From the NCBI GenBank assembly GCA_016718405.1, contig JADKDJ010000013.1, positions 86,763 through 150,762 of the forward strand: a stretch of 64,000 bases of DNA, in the 5' to 3' direction. Source of the DNA: Candidatus Rhodoferax odensensis (GTDB taxonomy: Bacteria; Pseudomonadota; Gammaproteobacteria; Burkholderiales; Burkholderiaceae_C). The notes beneath the pieces were generated by a model that saw nothing but the letters and a program-made list of their open reading frames with translations, made no database searches and had not been told where the DNA came from. Positions 15,315 through 24,094 of the stretch are shown piece by piece; positions within the stretch are counted from its first letter, which is position 1, and each line of letters starts with the position of its first letter. The translations under genes were made by a program, and so were the position numbers.

Positions 15315-17291
15315 TCAGGAGACCTCTGGCGGGGCCTGTGCGATGGCCTGCTTGAGCTTGCGCCATCGTGACTCAAGTTCTCGAAACTGCGCCAAGGCTG
15401 CCGGATCGACAGCAGCAGCCATGCTGGCCTCGTCCTTTTGCTTTTCAATCTGAACCAACAGCATACGGTTGAGTAAATCGCGCAGTTCTTTGGCGCTTTC
15501 GCTGGCCGGCGCGGGCTCTGTGGGGGCGTCAACCATCAACCGCAGGATGTGCGCTTCGTCTGCTTGGCCAGGGAGCGATTCTTTCAGCGACCCCCACGGT
15601 AGGGCGCCGTGCTCGTGCAGTTGGGTTTCGAGCCAGGCCAACAGTGGGCCGTGGGGAGGCGGCAATTCGCACAGCAAGTGATGCTCCTCGTGCGTCAGTG
15701 TCTCCCACAAGGCGCTTTGCCCGAACAGGATGCGGGTGGTGTGGTCGGCCCGGCTCGCCAGCGGGCCACGCAGCGGCGGACGCGGTGTGCGATTGCTGCC
15801 CCACGCCTGTTTGCTGTTCCACTTCCCCTTGCCTTCCCATTTGCGTTTGCCGGTCCACGAGTCAGGGTCTTTGCCGTCGAGCGGGTGGGGGAGCGTGTAG
15901 GCGTCGTCGTGCCCGCCCGGCAACTCGTGGTCAACTCGCCGCCCACTGCCGCGCACCCCAGCCAACGGCGGCGCACCCTGACTGCTTGCCGCCCACAGCA
16001 TGCCCAGTTTTGGACCGGGTAACTGCACCTGAGCGGCGATTTCCGCGAGCAACTGCAGTTTGAGTGCCCCTTCGGGCAAGGAACTCCACAGCAATCTGGC
16101 GTTGCTGGCCAGTCGCGCGCGTCCCTCTGCAGTGTCCAGGTCGCACCCTTCACGCGCGGCTTCGATCAAGAAGCGGCTCAATGGCGTGGCCTCGCTGACA
16201 TACTTGGCGAACGCGTCCTGGCCATGGGCGCGGATGAAACTGTCCGGGTCGTGTTCGTCTGGTAGAAAAAGGAACCTGACGGACCGCACATCGGTGGCGT
16301 AGGGAAGCGCGGCATCAAGCGCCTTTCGCGCGGCGCGCCGGCCGGCGGCGTCTCCGTCAAAGCTAAACACGACCGAGTCGGTGAATCGAAACAGCTTGTG
16401 GATGTGCTCCGCCGTGCACGCCGTCCCTAAGGTCGCGACGGCGTTGGCAAAACCCAATTGAGCCAGCGCCACGACGTCCATATAACCTTCGGTGACCAGT
16501 ACATAACCCTTTTCGCGCAACGCGCCGCGGGCTTCAAACAGACCGTACAGCTCACGTCCCTTGCTGAAGACGGGCGTCTCCGGCGAGTTCAAATACTTGG
16601 GCTTTTCGTCGCCCAGGACACGTCCACCAAAACCGATGCACTCGCCCTTGATGTTTCGAATCGGAAACATGATGCGGTCGCGGAAGCGGTCGTAGCGTTT
16701 GTCTTCGCTGCTGTGCTCATCGCTGCCGTGAATAACCAAGCCGCTCTCAACCAGCAAAGGGTCATCGTAGCTGGGAAAGACGCTGGCGAGGCTGCGCCAG
16801 CCTTCCGGTGCGAAGCCCAGGCCAAACTGCTTGGCTATTTCGCCGGACAAGCCGCGGCGCTTGAGGTAGTCCACCGCCCGAGGTGTGTCCTTGAGGTGTC
16901 TGCGGTAGGCGTCAGCTGCCCGCTCCAGGACCTCGGTCAGGGTGGCCTGGCGGTGCCGCTGCTCCTTGGCCCGGGCCCTGTCATCCGGGCTGGCATCGTC
17001 CTCGGGCACTTGCATGCCGTACTGTTGGGCAAGATCCTTGACGGCTTCGACAAAGTCCATGCCCACATGGTCCATCAGAAAACTGATGGCGTTGCCGTTC
17101 TTGCCGCAGCCAAAGCAGTGGTAGAACTGCTTGGTTGGACTCACGGAGAACGAGGGGGACTTTTCGCCGTGAAATGGGCACAAGCCCATGAAGTTTGCGC
17201 CGCCCTTCTTGAGTGGCACGTAACGCCCGACGATGTCGACCACGTCGGCGCGCGCAAGCAACTCCTGAATGAAGGTCTGGGGAATCGACAT
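15315..17291 (-). CDS. dnaG: DNA primase DnaG
   Basis: DnaG (658 aa) makes RNA primers at the replication fork. The N-terminal CHC2 zinc-binding domain has CPFHGEKSPSF and HCFGCGKNGNAI (about residues 40-65). The TOPRIM catalytic core has LVTEGYMDVVALAQLG and FSFDGDAAGRRAARKAL. The C-terminal helicase-binding domain follows after a Gly/Lys/Trp-rich linker of low complexity (about 425-490). The ATG at 17291 gives MSIPQTFIQELL, the usual start. It is upstream of rpoD in the macromolecular-synthesis order, but rpsU and a GatB/YqeY gene, often found with it, are absent here. Confidence 0.97.
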   Translation of the reverse strand: MSIPQTFIQELLARADVVDIVGRYVPLKKGGANFMGLCPFHGEKSPSFSVSPTKQFYHCFGCGKNGNAISFLMDHVGMDFVEAVKDLAQQYGMQVPEDDASPDDRARAKEQRHRQATLTEVLERAADAYRRHLKDTPRAVDYLKRRGLSGEIAKQFGLGFAPEGWRSLASVFPSYDDPLLVESGLVIHGSDEHSSEDKRYDRFRDRIMFPIRNIKGECIGFGGRVLGDEKPKYLNSPETPVFSKGRELYGLFEARGALREKGYVLVTEGYMDVVALAQLGFANAVATLGTACTAEHIHKLFRFTDSVVFSFDGDAAGRRAARKALDAALPYATDVRSVRFLFLPDEHDPDSFIRAHGQDAFAKYVSEATPLSRFLIEAAREGCDLDTAEGRARLASNARLLWSSLPEGALKLQLLAEIAAQVQLPGPKLGMLWAASSQGAPPLAGVRGSGRRVDHELPGGHDDAYTLPHPLDGKDPDSWTGKRKWEGKGKWNSKQAWGSNRTPRPPLRGPLASRADHTTRILFGQSALWETLTHEEHHLLCELPPPHGPLLAWLETQLHEHGALPWGSLKESLPGQADEAHILRLMVDAPTEPAPASESAKELRDLLNRMLLVQIEKQKDEASMAAAVDPAALAQFRELESRWRKLKQAIAQAPPEVS

Positions 17292-17413
17292 AGAGGCAAT
17301 TGTAGAAACCACGCGGGCCCGCGCCGTCGATGCGCGTAGCCTCGTGCCAATTCGGGCGCTCGGCGCCTGCGTCCGCAGGCCGGTCCCCCCGGTCCCCTGC
17401 GGTGACGCCCGAC

Positions 17414-18172
17414 CTAGCGCGGTGCCAGCCGGATCGCGCCGTCGAGGCGGATCACCTCGCCATTGAGCATGTCGTTCTCAAAAATATGCAGCGCCAGCTT
17501 GGCATAGTCCTGCGGCGTACCCAGACGCGAGGGAAAAGGAACACTGGCGGCCAAGGAATCCTGCACCTCCTTTGGCATACCAAACATCATTGGCGTGCCA
17601 AAGATGCCAGGTGCAATGGTCATGTTTCGAATCCCGTTGCGCGCCAGGTCGCGCGCGATCGGCAGTGTCATGCCGACAATGCCACCCTTGGAGGCGCTGT
17701 AGGCGGCTTGGCCGATCTGGCCGTCATAGGCGGCAACCGACGCGGTGGAAATCATCACGCCGCGCTCGCCTGTGGCTTCGGGCTCGTTCTTGCACATGGC
17801 ATCGGCCGCCAGCCGAATCATGTTGAAGCTGCCGATCAGGTTGACCGTGATGCACTTGCTGAAAACGCTCAGGCTGTGAGCGCCATTCTTGCCAACAGTT
17901 TTCTCGGCCGGCGCGATGCCGGCGCAATTGACAAGGCCCATCAACTTGCCCAACGACACTGCCTTGGCAACAACGGCTTGACCATCCGCCTCCTGGCTCA
18001 CGTCACAGCGCACAAAGGCGCCGCCGAGCTCCTTGGCGATGGCCTCGCCTTTTTCCGCTTGCATGTCGGCGATGACGACTTTGCCGCCACGAGCTGCCAG
18101 CATGCGCGCCGTACCTTCGCCCAAGCCTGACGCGCCGCCGGTGACGATGAAGACTTTGCCTGAAATGTCCAT
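17414..18172 (-). CDS. short-chain dehydrogenase, 3-hydroxyacyl-CoA dehydrogenase type 2-like
   Basis: This 252-residue Rossmann-fold enzyme has the NAD-binding TGGASGLG near residue 11, the acidic residue after the second strand (IADM, preferring NAD), NCAGIAP and the catalytic Ser/Tyr/Lys set (STASVAAYDGQIGQAAYSASKGG). The sequence strongly resembles HSD17B10/HADH2-type enzymes, which oxidise 3-hydroxyacyl-CoA or 2-methyl-3-hydroxybutyryl-CoA in fatty-acid and isoleucine breakdown. The ATG at 18172 follows an ACGT-repeat palindrome by 21 bp, which supports catabolic control. It is a single gene, convergent with nothing and followed by dnaG in the same direction. Confidence 0.88.
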   Translation of the reverse strand: MDISGKVFIVTGGASGLGEGTARMLAARGGKVVIADMQAEKGEAIAKELGGAFVRCDVSQEADGQAVVAKAVSLGKLMGLVNCAGIAPAEKTVGKNGAHSLSVFSKCITVNLIGSFNMIRLAADAMCKNEPEATGERGVMISTASVAAYDGQIGQAAYSASKGGIVGMTLPIARDLARNGIRNMTIAPGIFGTPMMFGMPKEVQDSLAASVPFPSRLGTPQDYAKLALHIFENDMLNGEVIRLDGAIRLAPR

Positions 18173-18193
18173 GGTGTTCCTCTATGGGGTTGA

Positions 18194-18215
18194 TTGACGT
18201 TAACGTAAACGTCAA
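18194..18215 (-). promoter_or_regulatory. ACGT-repeat palindrome, possible LiuR-type operator
   Basis: A 22-bp near-perfect palindrome begins TTGACGTT and ends AACGTCAA, with three ACGT cores exactly 6 bp apart (18197, 18203, 18209). It lies 21 bp upstream of the hydroxyacyl-CoA dehydrogenase start. ACGT-rich palindromes of this kind are reported for LiuR, the MerR-family regulator of branched-chain amino acid breakdown in proteobacteria. The assignment is from memory of that motif. Confidence 0.6.
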
Positions 18216-18321
18216 TTATCACCCACGGCAGGGTGGCTCGAAGTGAACTGTTGCAAGTTCTTCTGTCCGTCGAAGTAACTCCGCAGCAATGCTGCTATAC
18301 TTCGGCCTCTCGGACATCCTT

Positions 18322-18398
18322 AGGCGCGTAGCTCAGCTGGTTAGAGCACCACCTTGACATGGTGGGGGTCGTTGGTTCGAGTCCAATCGCGCCTACCA
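18322..18398 (+). tRNA. tRNA-Val (anticodon GAC)
   Basis: The 7-bp acceptor stem AGGCGCG/CGCGCCT, D-arm GCTCAGCTGGTTAGAGC, anticodon loop TTGACAT on a CCACC/GGTGG stem and T-arm GTTGG-TTCGAGT-CCAAT fold as a standard tRNA. CCA is encoded (18396-18398). A -10-like TATACT at 18296-18301 is placed to start the transcript just before it. Confidence 0.97.
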
Positions 18399-18568
18399 AT
18401 TTCCTCTCAACGCGACCTCGCTTGATGGCAAGAAGGTCTTTCTGAAACGTCCCGTTCTAATTGCACATCCTCAGGGTAAACCTTGGGGCTTTGTGGCGAG
18501 GGGCTCCCTAGAATCTGTTGCAGCGCAATACCGTAGATTCGATCGGGTTCGAGTCAGAGGAGAGGCCC

Positions 18569-19102
18569 GTGCCAACAGTCAAAACTAAAGAGACCAAGCT
18601 CACGCACCGCGTGATCAAGAAATACCCCAATCGCCGTTTGTACGACACCGATTCATCGAGCTACATCACGTTGGCGGAAGTCAAGCAGCTCGTGATGGAC
18701 AGCGAACCGTTTGTGGTCCGTGATGCAAAGACCGGCGAGGATCTGACCCGCAGCATTCTGCTGCAGATTATTTTGGAAGAGGAATCCAGCGGTATTCCGA
18801 TGTTCACGGCACCGGTTCTGGCCAGTGTGATTCGCTTCTATGGACACGCCATGCAGGGATTCATGGGAGGTTATCTCGAGAAGAACATCCAGTCCCTGAT
18901 GGAGGTGCAGAGCAAACTCGGCGATCCGTCAAAGGCGCTCACGCCGGAAGGCTGGAGCCAGTTCATGGCGCTGCAATCACCGGCTTTGCAGGGCATGCTG
19001 AGCAGCAATCTGGAGCAATCGAAGAACATGTTTGCGCAGATGCAAGAGCAGATGCAAAAACACACGGACCAAATGCTGGGCTCGCTCGGGCTCAAGCCCT
19101 GA
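18569..19102 (+). CDS. phaR: polyhydroxyalkanoate synthesis regulator PhaR
   Basis: This 177-residue PHB/PHA regulator has the conserved N-terminal DNA-binding region RVIKKYPNRRLYDTDSSSYITLAEVKQLV and the central PHB-associated part (RSILLQIILEEESSGIPMFTAPVLASVIRFYG). A C-terminal Gln/Met-rich helix follows (NLEQSKNMFAQMQEQMQKHTDQ). PhaR represses phasin genes and binds PHB granules, so it ties expression to polymer content. The GTG at 18569 was chosen over an upstream TTG because GAGGAGAG lies about 4-12 bp before it and the protein then starts close to the conserved domain. No phasin or synthase gene is nearby. Confidence 0.93.
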   Translation: MPTVKTKETKLTHRVIKKYPNRRLYDTDSSSYITLAEVKQLVMDSEPFVVRDAKTGEDLTRSILLQIILEEESSGIPMFTAPVLASVIRFYGHAMQGFMGGYLEKNIQSLMEVQSKLGDPSKALTPEGWSQFMALQSPALQGMLSSNLEQSKNMFAQMQEQMQKHTDQMLGSLGLKP

Positions 19103-19153
19103 CTGCACCAAGCCCGTGACCGCTGCGGGTGAGAAAGCGGGGACAATTCACTC

Positions 19154-20548
19154 ATGACAGACGTCTTCTCCAAAATCAATCCCGCTCCCAAAGTCGGTTT
19201 TGTCAGTCTTGGCTGCGCCAAGGCCCTGACCGACTCCGAACTGATCCTGACGCAACTCAGTGCCGAGGGCTACCAGACATCCAAGACCTTTCAGGGCGCC
19301 GATCTGGTGATCGTCAATACCTGCGGCTTCATTGATGACGCCGTGCGCGAAAGCCTCGACACGATTGGCGAGGCTTTGGCCGAAAACGGCAAGGTGATCG
19401 TCACCGGTTGCCTGGGCGCCCGAAAAGGCGAGGGCGGCGGCAATATGGTCAAGGAGTTGCATCCCAGTGTGCTGGCGGTGACCGGGCCACAGGCCACACA
19501 GGAAGTGATGGACGCTGTGCACGCCAACTTGGCCAAGCCGCATGATCCGTTTGTCGATCTGGTGCCCAATGCCTTTGGCGTCGCGGGCATCAAGTTGACG
19601 CCGAGGCACTATGCGTACATCAAGATCAGTGAGGGGTGCAACCACCGCTGCACCTTCTGCATCATTCCGTCGATGCGCGGCGACCTGGTGTCGCGCCCGA
19701 TTGGTGATGTGCTCAAGGAGGCGCGTGCCCTGTTTGAAGGTGGTGTCAAGGAGTTGCTGGTGATCAGCCAGGATACGTCGGCCTATGGTGTGGACGTCAA
19801 ATACCGCACCGGTTTCTGGGACGGCAAGCCGATCAAGACCCGCACCTTTGAGCTGGCGCAGGCCCTCGGTGAGATGGCCAGTGCCTATGGTGCCTGGGTG
19901 CGTCTGCACTACGTGTACCCGTATCCGAGCGTGGACGAGATCATTCCCTTGATGGCGTCGGGCAAAGTGCTGCCTTACCTGGACGTGCCGTTCCAGCACA
20001 GCCACCCGGAACTGCTCAAACGCATGAAACGACCCGCCAGCGGTGAAAAAAACCTGGAGCGGATCGAGCGTTGGCGCGAGGCATGTCCAGAGATCGTGGT
20101 GCGCAGCACTTTCATCGCCGGTTTTCCGGGTGAGACGGAGGCGGAATTCGAACACCTATTGGACTTCATGCGAGAAGCCCGTATTGATCGTGCTGGGTGT
20201 TTTGCCTACAGTCCGGTAGCCGGCGCAGCGGCCAATGAACTGCCGGGCATGTTGCCCCTTGAATTGCGCGAAGAGCGCCGGGCGCGCTTCATGCAAGTGG
20301 CCGAAGACGTGTCCACCGCCAAACTGCAACAGCGTGTTGGCGCGACCATGCAGATTTTGGTGGATTCCGCGCCAGGCCTGGGTAAACGTGGCGGCGTCGG
20401 AAGGAGCTATGCTGATGCGCCCGAGATCGATGGCGTTGTGAAGCTGCTCGCGCCTGAGAAGATCAGCAAGACGCTCAAGGTCGGCGAGTTCACCAAGGCG
20501 CGTATTGTGGCCGCCCAGGGCCACGATCTGGTGGCGCAGCCGTTCTGA
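19154..20548 (+). CDS. rimO: ribosomal protein S12 methylthiotransferase RimO
   Basis: RimO (464 aa) is a radical-SAM enzyme that adds a methylthio group to the conserved Asp of ribosomal protein S12. The N-terminal UPF0004 domain starts GFVSLGCAKALTDSELILTQL with the cluster-binding Cys residues (also NTCGF and TGCLG). The radical-SAM motif EGCNHRCTFCIIP is at about 161-173. The C-terminal TRAM domain supplies substrate binding. KALTDSE and the HPELLKRMKRPASGEK stretch favour RimO over MiaB. It follows phaR by 51 bp and could be co-transcribed with it. Confidence 0.97.
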   Translation: MTDVFSKINPAPKVGFVSLGCAKALTDSELILTQLSAEGYQTSKTFQGADLVIVNTCGFIDDAVRESLDTIGEALAENGKVIVTGCLGARKGEGGGNMVKELHPSVLAVTGPQATQEVMDAVHANLAKPHDPFVDLVPNAFGVAGIKLTPRHYAYIKISEGCNHRCTFCIIPSMRGDLVSRPIGDVLKEARALFEGGVKELLVISQDTSAYGVDVKYRTGFWDGKPIKTRTFELAQALGEMASAYGAWVRLHYVYPYPSVDEIIPLMASGKVLPYLDVPFQHSHPELLKRMKRPASGEKNLERIERWREACPEIVVRSTFIAGFPGETEAEFEHLLDFMREARIDRAGCFAYSPVAGAAANELPGMLPLELREERRARFMQVAEDVSTAKLQQRVGATMQILVDSAPGLGKRGGVGRSYADAPEIDGVVKLLAPEKISKTLKVGEFTKARIVAAQGHDLVAQPF

Positions 20549-20584
20549 AAACGGTCTGTTTGAACGACGCGCAGACAACAAAAA

Positions 20585-20606
20585 AGCCGCTGTGCAAACA
20601 GCGGCT
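20585..20606 (-). terminator. intrinsic terminator for tRNA-Leu
   Basis: AGCCGCTGT (20585-20593) and ACAGCGGCT (20598-20606) form a perfect 9-bp stem with a 4-base loop. On the minus strand it is followed by TTTTTGTTGT. It lies about 60 bp past the tRNA-Leu 3' end and may also stop rimO transcription from the other side. Confidence 0.85.
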
Positions 20607-20665
20607 CATTGTTAAATCAATCCCCGGTGGACCCTGTCATGGGACCGCTGGTTTTTCACTTATAT

Positions 20666-20750
<85 letters not shown>

Positions 20751-20800
20751 ATCTCAGGAAAGAGAGTAATTGTATCAAAAATATTAGCCAAACCAGCGGT

Positions 20801-23056
20801 TTGCTGGACGAAGTTGAAGGATCTGTTCAAGGACATCGCGATGGGCACGGATTCGTGCAGCGCGATGACGCACAGGCCGACATTTATCTGCCACCAAATG
20901 AGATGCGCGCAGTGCTGCACAAGGATCGTGTCAAGGTGCGGGTCGTGCGCAGCGATCGAAAGGGCCGGCCCGAAGGGCGGGTACTGGAGATCGTTGAGCG
21001 TCCCAAACACCCGATCATCGGCCGCCTATTGCAGGAGAGCGGGGTCTGGATCGTGGCGCCGGAGGACAAACGTTATGGGCAGGACATTCTCATCCCAAAG
21101 ACCGGTACCGGCGCGGCCAAGGCGGGTCAGGTGGTGGTGGTCGAGTTGACCGAGCCGCCGGCCTTGTATGGTCAACCGGTCGGTCGGGTCAAGGAGATTC
21201 TGGGTGAGATCGATGACCCTGGCATGGAGATCGAAATTGCGGTGCGCAAGTACGGTGTACCGCATGAGTTCTCGGACGCATGCATTGCATTGGCGCGGAC
21301 ACTGCCCGATAAAGTGCGCGCGCAGGACAAGAAGCACCGGGTGGACCTGACGGACGTGCCGCTGGTCACCATCGACGGCGAGGATGCGCGCGACTTTGAT
21401 GACGCTGTGTACTGCGAGCCGATGAAGATTGGCAAGGGCAAATCGGCGGTCAAAGGCTGGCGCTTGCTGGTAGCCATCGCCGATGTCAGCCATTACGTGG
21501 AGAACGGCTCGGCAATTGATATAGACGCCTACGACCGCGCCACCAGCGTCTACTTCCCGCGGCGCGTGATCCCCATGTTGCCCGAGAAGCTCTCGAATGG
21601 CTTGTGTTCGCTCAATCCAGAAGTGGAGCGTCTGTGCATGGTGTGCGACATGGTGGTGACCGATGCGGGCGACGTGTCGGCCTACCAGTTCTACCCGGCC
21701 GTGATGTGGAGCCATGCCCGCTTTACCTACACCGAGGTGGCGGCCATTTTGGCCAACACGCGCGGCGCTGAAGCGTCAAAGCGCAAGGACCGCGTAACCG
21801 ACTTGCTGAACTTGCACGATGTCTTCCAGGCGCTGCTCAAGTCCCGCGTGCGCCGGGGTGCGGTGGATTTTGAGACCACCGAGACACAAATCATCTGTGA
21901 CGAGAGCGGCCACATCGAAAAGATCGTGCCGCGCACCCGAAACGATGCGCACAAGTTGATTGAAGAGGCCATGCTGGCCGCCAATGTCTGCAGTGCGGAC
22001 TTTATTGCCCAGGCCAAGCACGCCGGCTTGTACCGGGTGCATGAAGGTCCCACGCCGGAGAAGCAGGAACTGCTGCGCAACTACCTCAAGGCCTTGGGGG
22101 TCGGGATGAGCATCAGCGACAGTCCGTCGCCGGGGGAGTTCCAGGCGATTGCAACGGCCACCAAGGATCGCCCCGATGCGCCCCAGATCCACTCCATGCT
22201 GTTGCGATCAATGCAGCAGGCCATCTATACACCCGTGAACGCGGGGCACTTTGGCCTGGCGTTTGATGCCTACACCCACTTCACAAGCCCTATTCGCCGC
22301 TACCCGGACTTGCTGGTGCACCGGGTGATCAAGGCGATTCTTGGCAAGACCAAGTACCAACTGCCGGTGCTGCCCCTGCCCGGCGAGGCCCACGCCAAAC
22401 TGACGCGGCGCCTGGACAAGGGCATGGCAGCACGGTCCAAGGAGCCTGGCCACAAGCCAAAGAAGGTCAGTGCCGAAACAGTGGCCTGGCAAGCAGCTGG
22501 CATGCACTGCAGCGCCAATGAGCGTCGCGCTGACGAGGCCAGCCGCGATGTGGAGGCATGGCTCAAGTGCAAGTACATGCGCGAACATTTGGGCGAGGAA
22601 TACAGCGGCGTTGTCACCTCGGTCACCAGCTTCGGCCTGTTTGTCACGCTCGACGCCTTGTATGTGGAAGGTCTGGTTCACATCACCGAACTCGGCGGCG
22701 AGTACTTCCGGTTTGACGAGGCGCGCCAGGAACTGCGTGGCGAGCGTACCGGCATTCGGTACGCGATCGGCTCGCGTCTGAACGTGCAGGTCAGCCGGGT
22801 TGATCTGGACGGACGCCGCATCGATTTTCGCCTGGTCGAGGATGGTGTTGAACGACTGGTTCGGTCCACCCGCGAAAAGGGCGCTGGACGAGACGAGCGT
22901 GGTCCCTTGCGCGACGAGCTGAACGAAGAGCTGCAGCCGCGTCGCTCACGCTCAGCCTCCATGCGCAGCGCCGTGCCGCCCATCAAGAAGCTCAAGGAGT
23001 CGGTGAAGACGGCAGCCGCACGCAAAGCCGGTGGCAAGTCTCGTCGCCGCGGCTGA
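20801..23056 (+). CDS. rnr: ribonuclease R (start codon uncertain)
   Basis: RNase R, about 751 residues, is a processive 3'-to-5' exoribonuclease of the RNB family that degrades structured RNA. It has a cold-shock domain (EGSVQGHRDGHGFVQRDD), a second OB part (KGRPEGRVLEIVERP), the RNB catalytic core (TIDGEDARDFDDAVYCE with metal-binding Asp, GLCSLNPEVERLCMVCDM, FTSPIRRYPDLLVHR), an S1 domain (EEYSGVVTSVTSFGLFVTLD) and a basic tail. The N-terminal helix-turn-helix of E. coli RNase R is missing. No ATG or GTG lies in frame between the tRNA-Leu 5' end and the first conserved residues. TTG at 20801 (LDEVEG) is the nearest usable start, although the best SD-like sequence (AGGAAAGAGAG) lies 35 bp further up. 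Confidence 0.93.
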   Translation: MLDEVEGSVQGHRDGHGFVQRDDAQADIYLPPNEMRAVLHKDRVKVRVVRSDRKGRPEGRVLEIVERPKHPIIGRLLQESGVWIVAPEDKRYGQDILIPKTGTGAAKAGQVVVVELTEPPALYGQPVGRVKEILGEIDDPGMEIEIAVRKYGVPHEFSDACIALARTLPDKVRAQDKKHRVDLTDVPLVTIDGEDARDFDDAVYCEPMKIGKGKSAVKGWRLLVAIADVSHYVENGSAIDIDAYDRATSVYFPRRVIPMLPEKLSNGLCSLNPEVERLCMVCDMVVTDAGDVSAYQFYPAVMWSHARFTYTEVAAILANTRGAEASKRKDRVTDLLNLHDVFQALLKSRVRRGAVDFETTETQIICDESGHIEKIVPRTRNDAHKLIEEAMLAANVCSADFIAQAKHAGLYRVHEGPTPEKQELLRNYLKALGVGMSISDSPSPGEFQAIATATKDRPDAPQIHSMLLRSMQQAIYTPVNAGHFGLAFDAYTHFTSPIRRYPDLLVHRVIKAILGKTKYQLPVLPLPGEAHAKLTRRLDKGMAARSKEPGHKPKKVSAETVAWQAAGMHCSANERRADEASRDVEAWLKCKYMREHLGEEYSGVVTSVTSFGLFVTLDALYVEGLVHITELGGEYFRFDEARQELRGERTGIRYAIGSRLNVQVSRVDLDGRRIDFRLVEDGVERLVRSTREKGAGRDERGPLRDELNEELQPRRSRSASMRSAVPPIKKLKESVKTAAARKAGGKSRRRG

Positions 23057-23090
23057 CGATTGACATCGCGCGCCCAATCATCATGGCGAG

Positions 23091-23107
23091 CGCGGCATAC
23101 TGCCGCG
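23091..23107. terminator. palindromic hairpin between convergent rnr and the diguanylate cyclase gene
   Basis: CGCGGCA (23091-23097) and TGCCGCG (23101-23107) form a perfect 7-bp stem with a TAC loop between converging genes. No T run is present, so terminator activity is uncertain. Confidence 0.4.
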
Positions 23108-23109
23108 GG

Positions 23110-24072
23110 TCAGCGGTGCGCCGTGACGCGGTTGCGCCCAGCGTGCTTTGACTCGTATAGCGCTTCATCGGCGTGTTTGAGCAAGTCCTGCACCGATTGG
23201 CCCGTGGCGAACTGCGCCACGCCGTAGCTGCAAGTCACGCCCTGGGGAAGCGGCTCAAAGCGCAGCTCGGTCACCGCCTGGCGCAGGCGCTGCGCCATCT
23301 CAACCGCTGCGCTCAGCGGCGCCTCCTGCAGCACGATGACAAATTCCTCGCCACCAAAGCGTGCCACCAAATCGACCTTGCGCGCCATCGCCTGCATCTG
23401 CGCAGCAACCGCCTTGAGCACCACGTCACCTTGTTCATGACCGTGCTGATCGTTGATCTTCTTGAAGAAATCAATATCGGCCATGATGACTGAAAAGGTT
23501 GATGCAAAACGTTGGCTGCGCTGCCAGGCCTGCTGCAGGAAGTCCATCAAGTAACGCCGATTGGCCAGACTCGTCAGGGGATCGGTGATGCTCAATTGCT
23601 TGAGGCGTTCTTCGCTGGCCAATAGGCTGCGATTGGTGCGTGCCAGGCTGCGTTGAAGTTCTGACAACTCCAGGTTGAGCTTGATCACTTCGGCATTGAG
23701 GCGCTCCATGTCGGCCACGTCGTGTTCGGCGACCAGCATGAGTTTGCCGTCAAAGTGGTGAACGGTCCCGATCAGCGAGCGACACACGCTGTTGAGGTCC
23801 GCCACATTGAGGATACCTTCATAGATCGGCAGCCCAGGGTCGGCGTGGATCGCCAGCAGCTCATCAAAACTGGGATTGACAAAGAAGCTGCGCATGTCCG
23901 GCTGCGTGCCGGCGCCGGTTTGTCCGTGACGGGTCAGGCGCTTGAAGCCAAGATTGGCATGTAGCAGGCGCCCGTCCTCGGCGATTTGTGCCACCGCCAC
24001 GGCGGTCAGCTGTGCCATGCAGTCCAACAGGCAGTCGCGTTTGGCGGGTGTCAGCGCAATGATGTGCTCCAT
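23110..24072 (-). CDS. PAS-like/GGDEF diguanylate cyclase
   Basis: This 320-residue cytoplasmic protein has a PAS-like N-terminus (about residues 15-115), a coiled signalling helix (about 118-160) and a complete GGDEF domain. The catalytic loop RFGGEEF is at 238-244, and the product-inhibition site RKVD (231-234) lies five residues before it, so it should make c-di-GMP and be feedback-inhibited. MADIDFFKKIND carries the metal-binding Asp. The ATG at 24072 was chosen since longer readings run into the upstream gene. It is the third gene of an operon with a cobalamin-binding protein (22-bp gap), which may be its sensory partner. Confidence 0.92.
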   Translation of the reverse strand: MEHIIALTPAKRDCLLDCMAQLTAVAVAQIAEDGRLLHANLGFKRLTRHGQTGAGTQPDMRSFFVNPSFDELLAIHADPGLPIYEGILNVADLNSVCRSLIGTVHHFDGKLMLVAEHDVADMERLNAEVIKLNLELSELQRSLARTNRSLLASEERLKQLSITDPLTSLANRRYLMDFLQQAWQRSQRFASTFSVIMADIDFFKKINDQHGHEQGDVVLKAVAAQMQAMARKVDLVARFGGEEFVIVLQEAPLSAAVEMAQRLRQAVTELRFEPLPQGVTCSYGVAQFATGQSVQDLLKHADEALYESKHAGRNRVTAHR

Positions 24073-24094
24073 GCTGAGCGCGGCTCTTGGTGAT

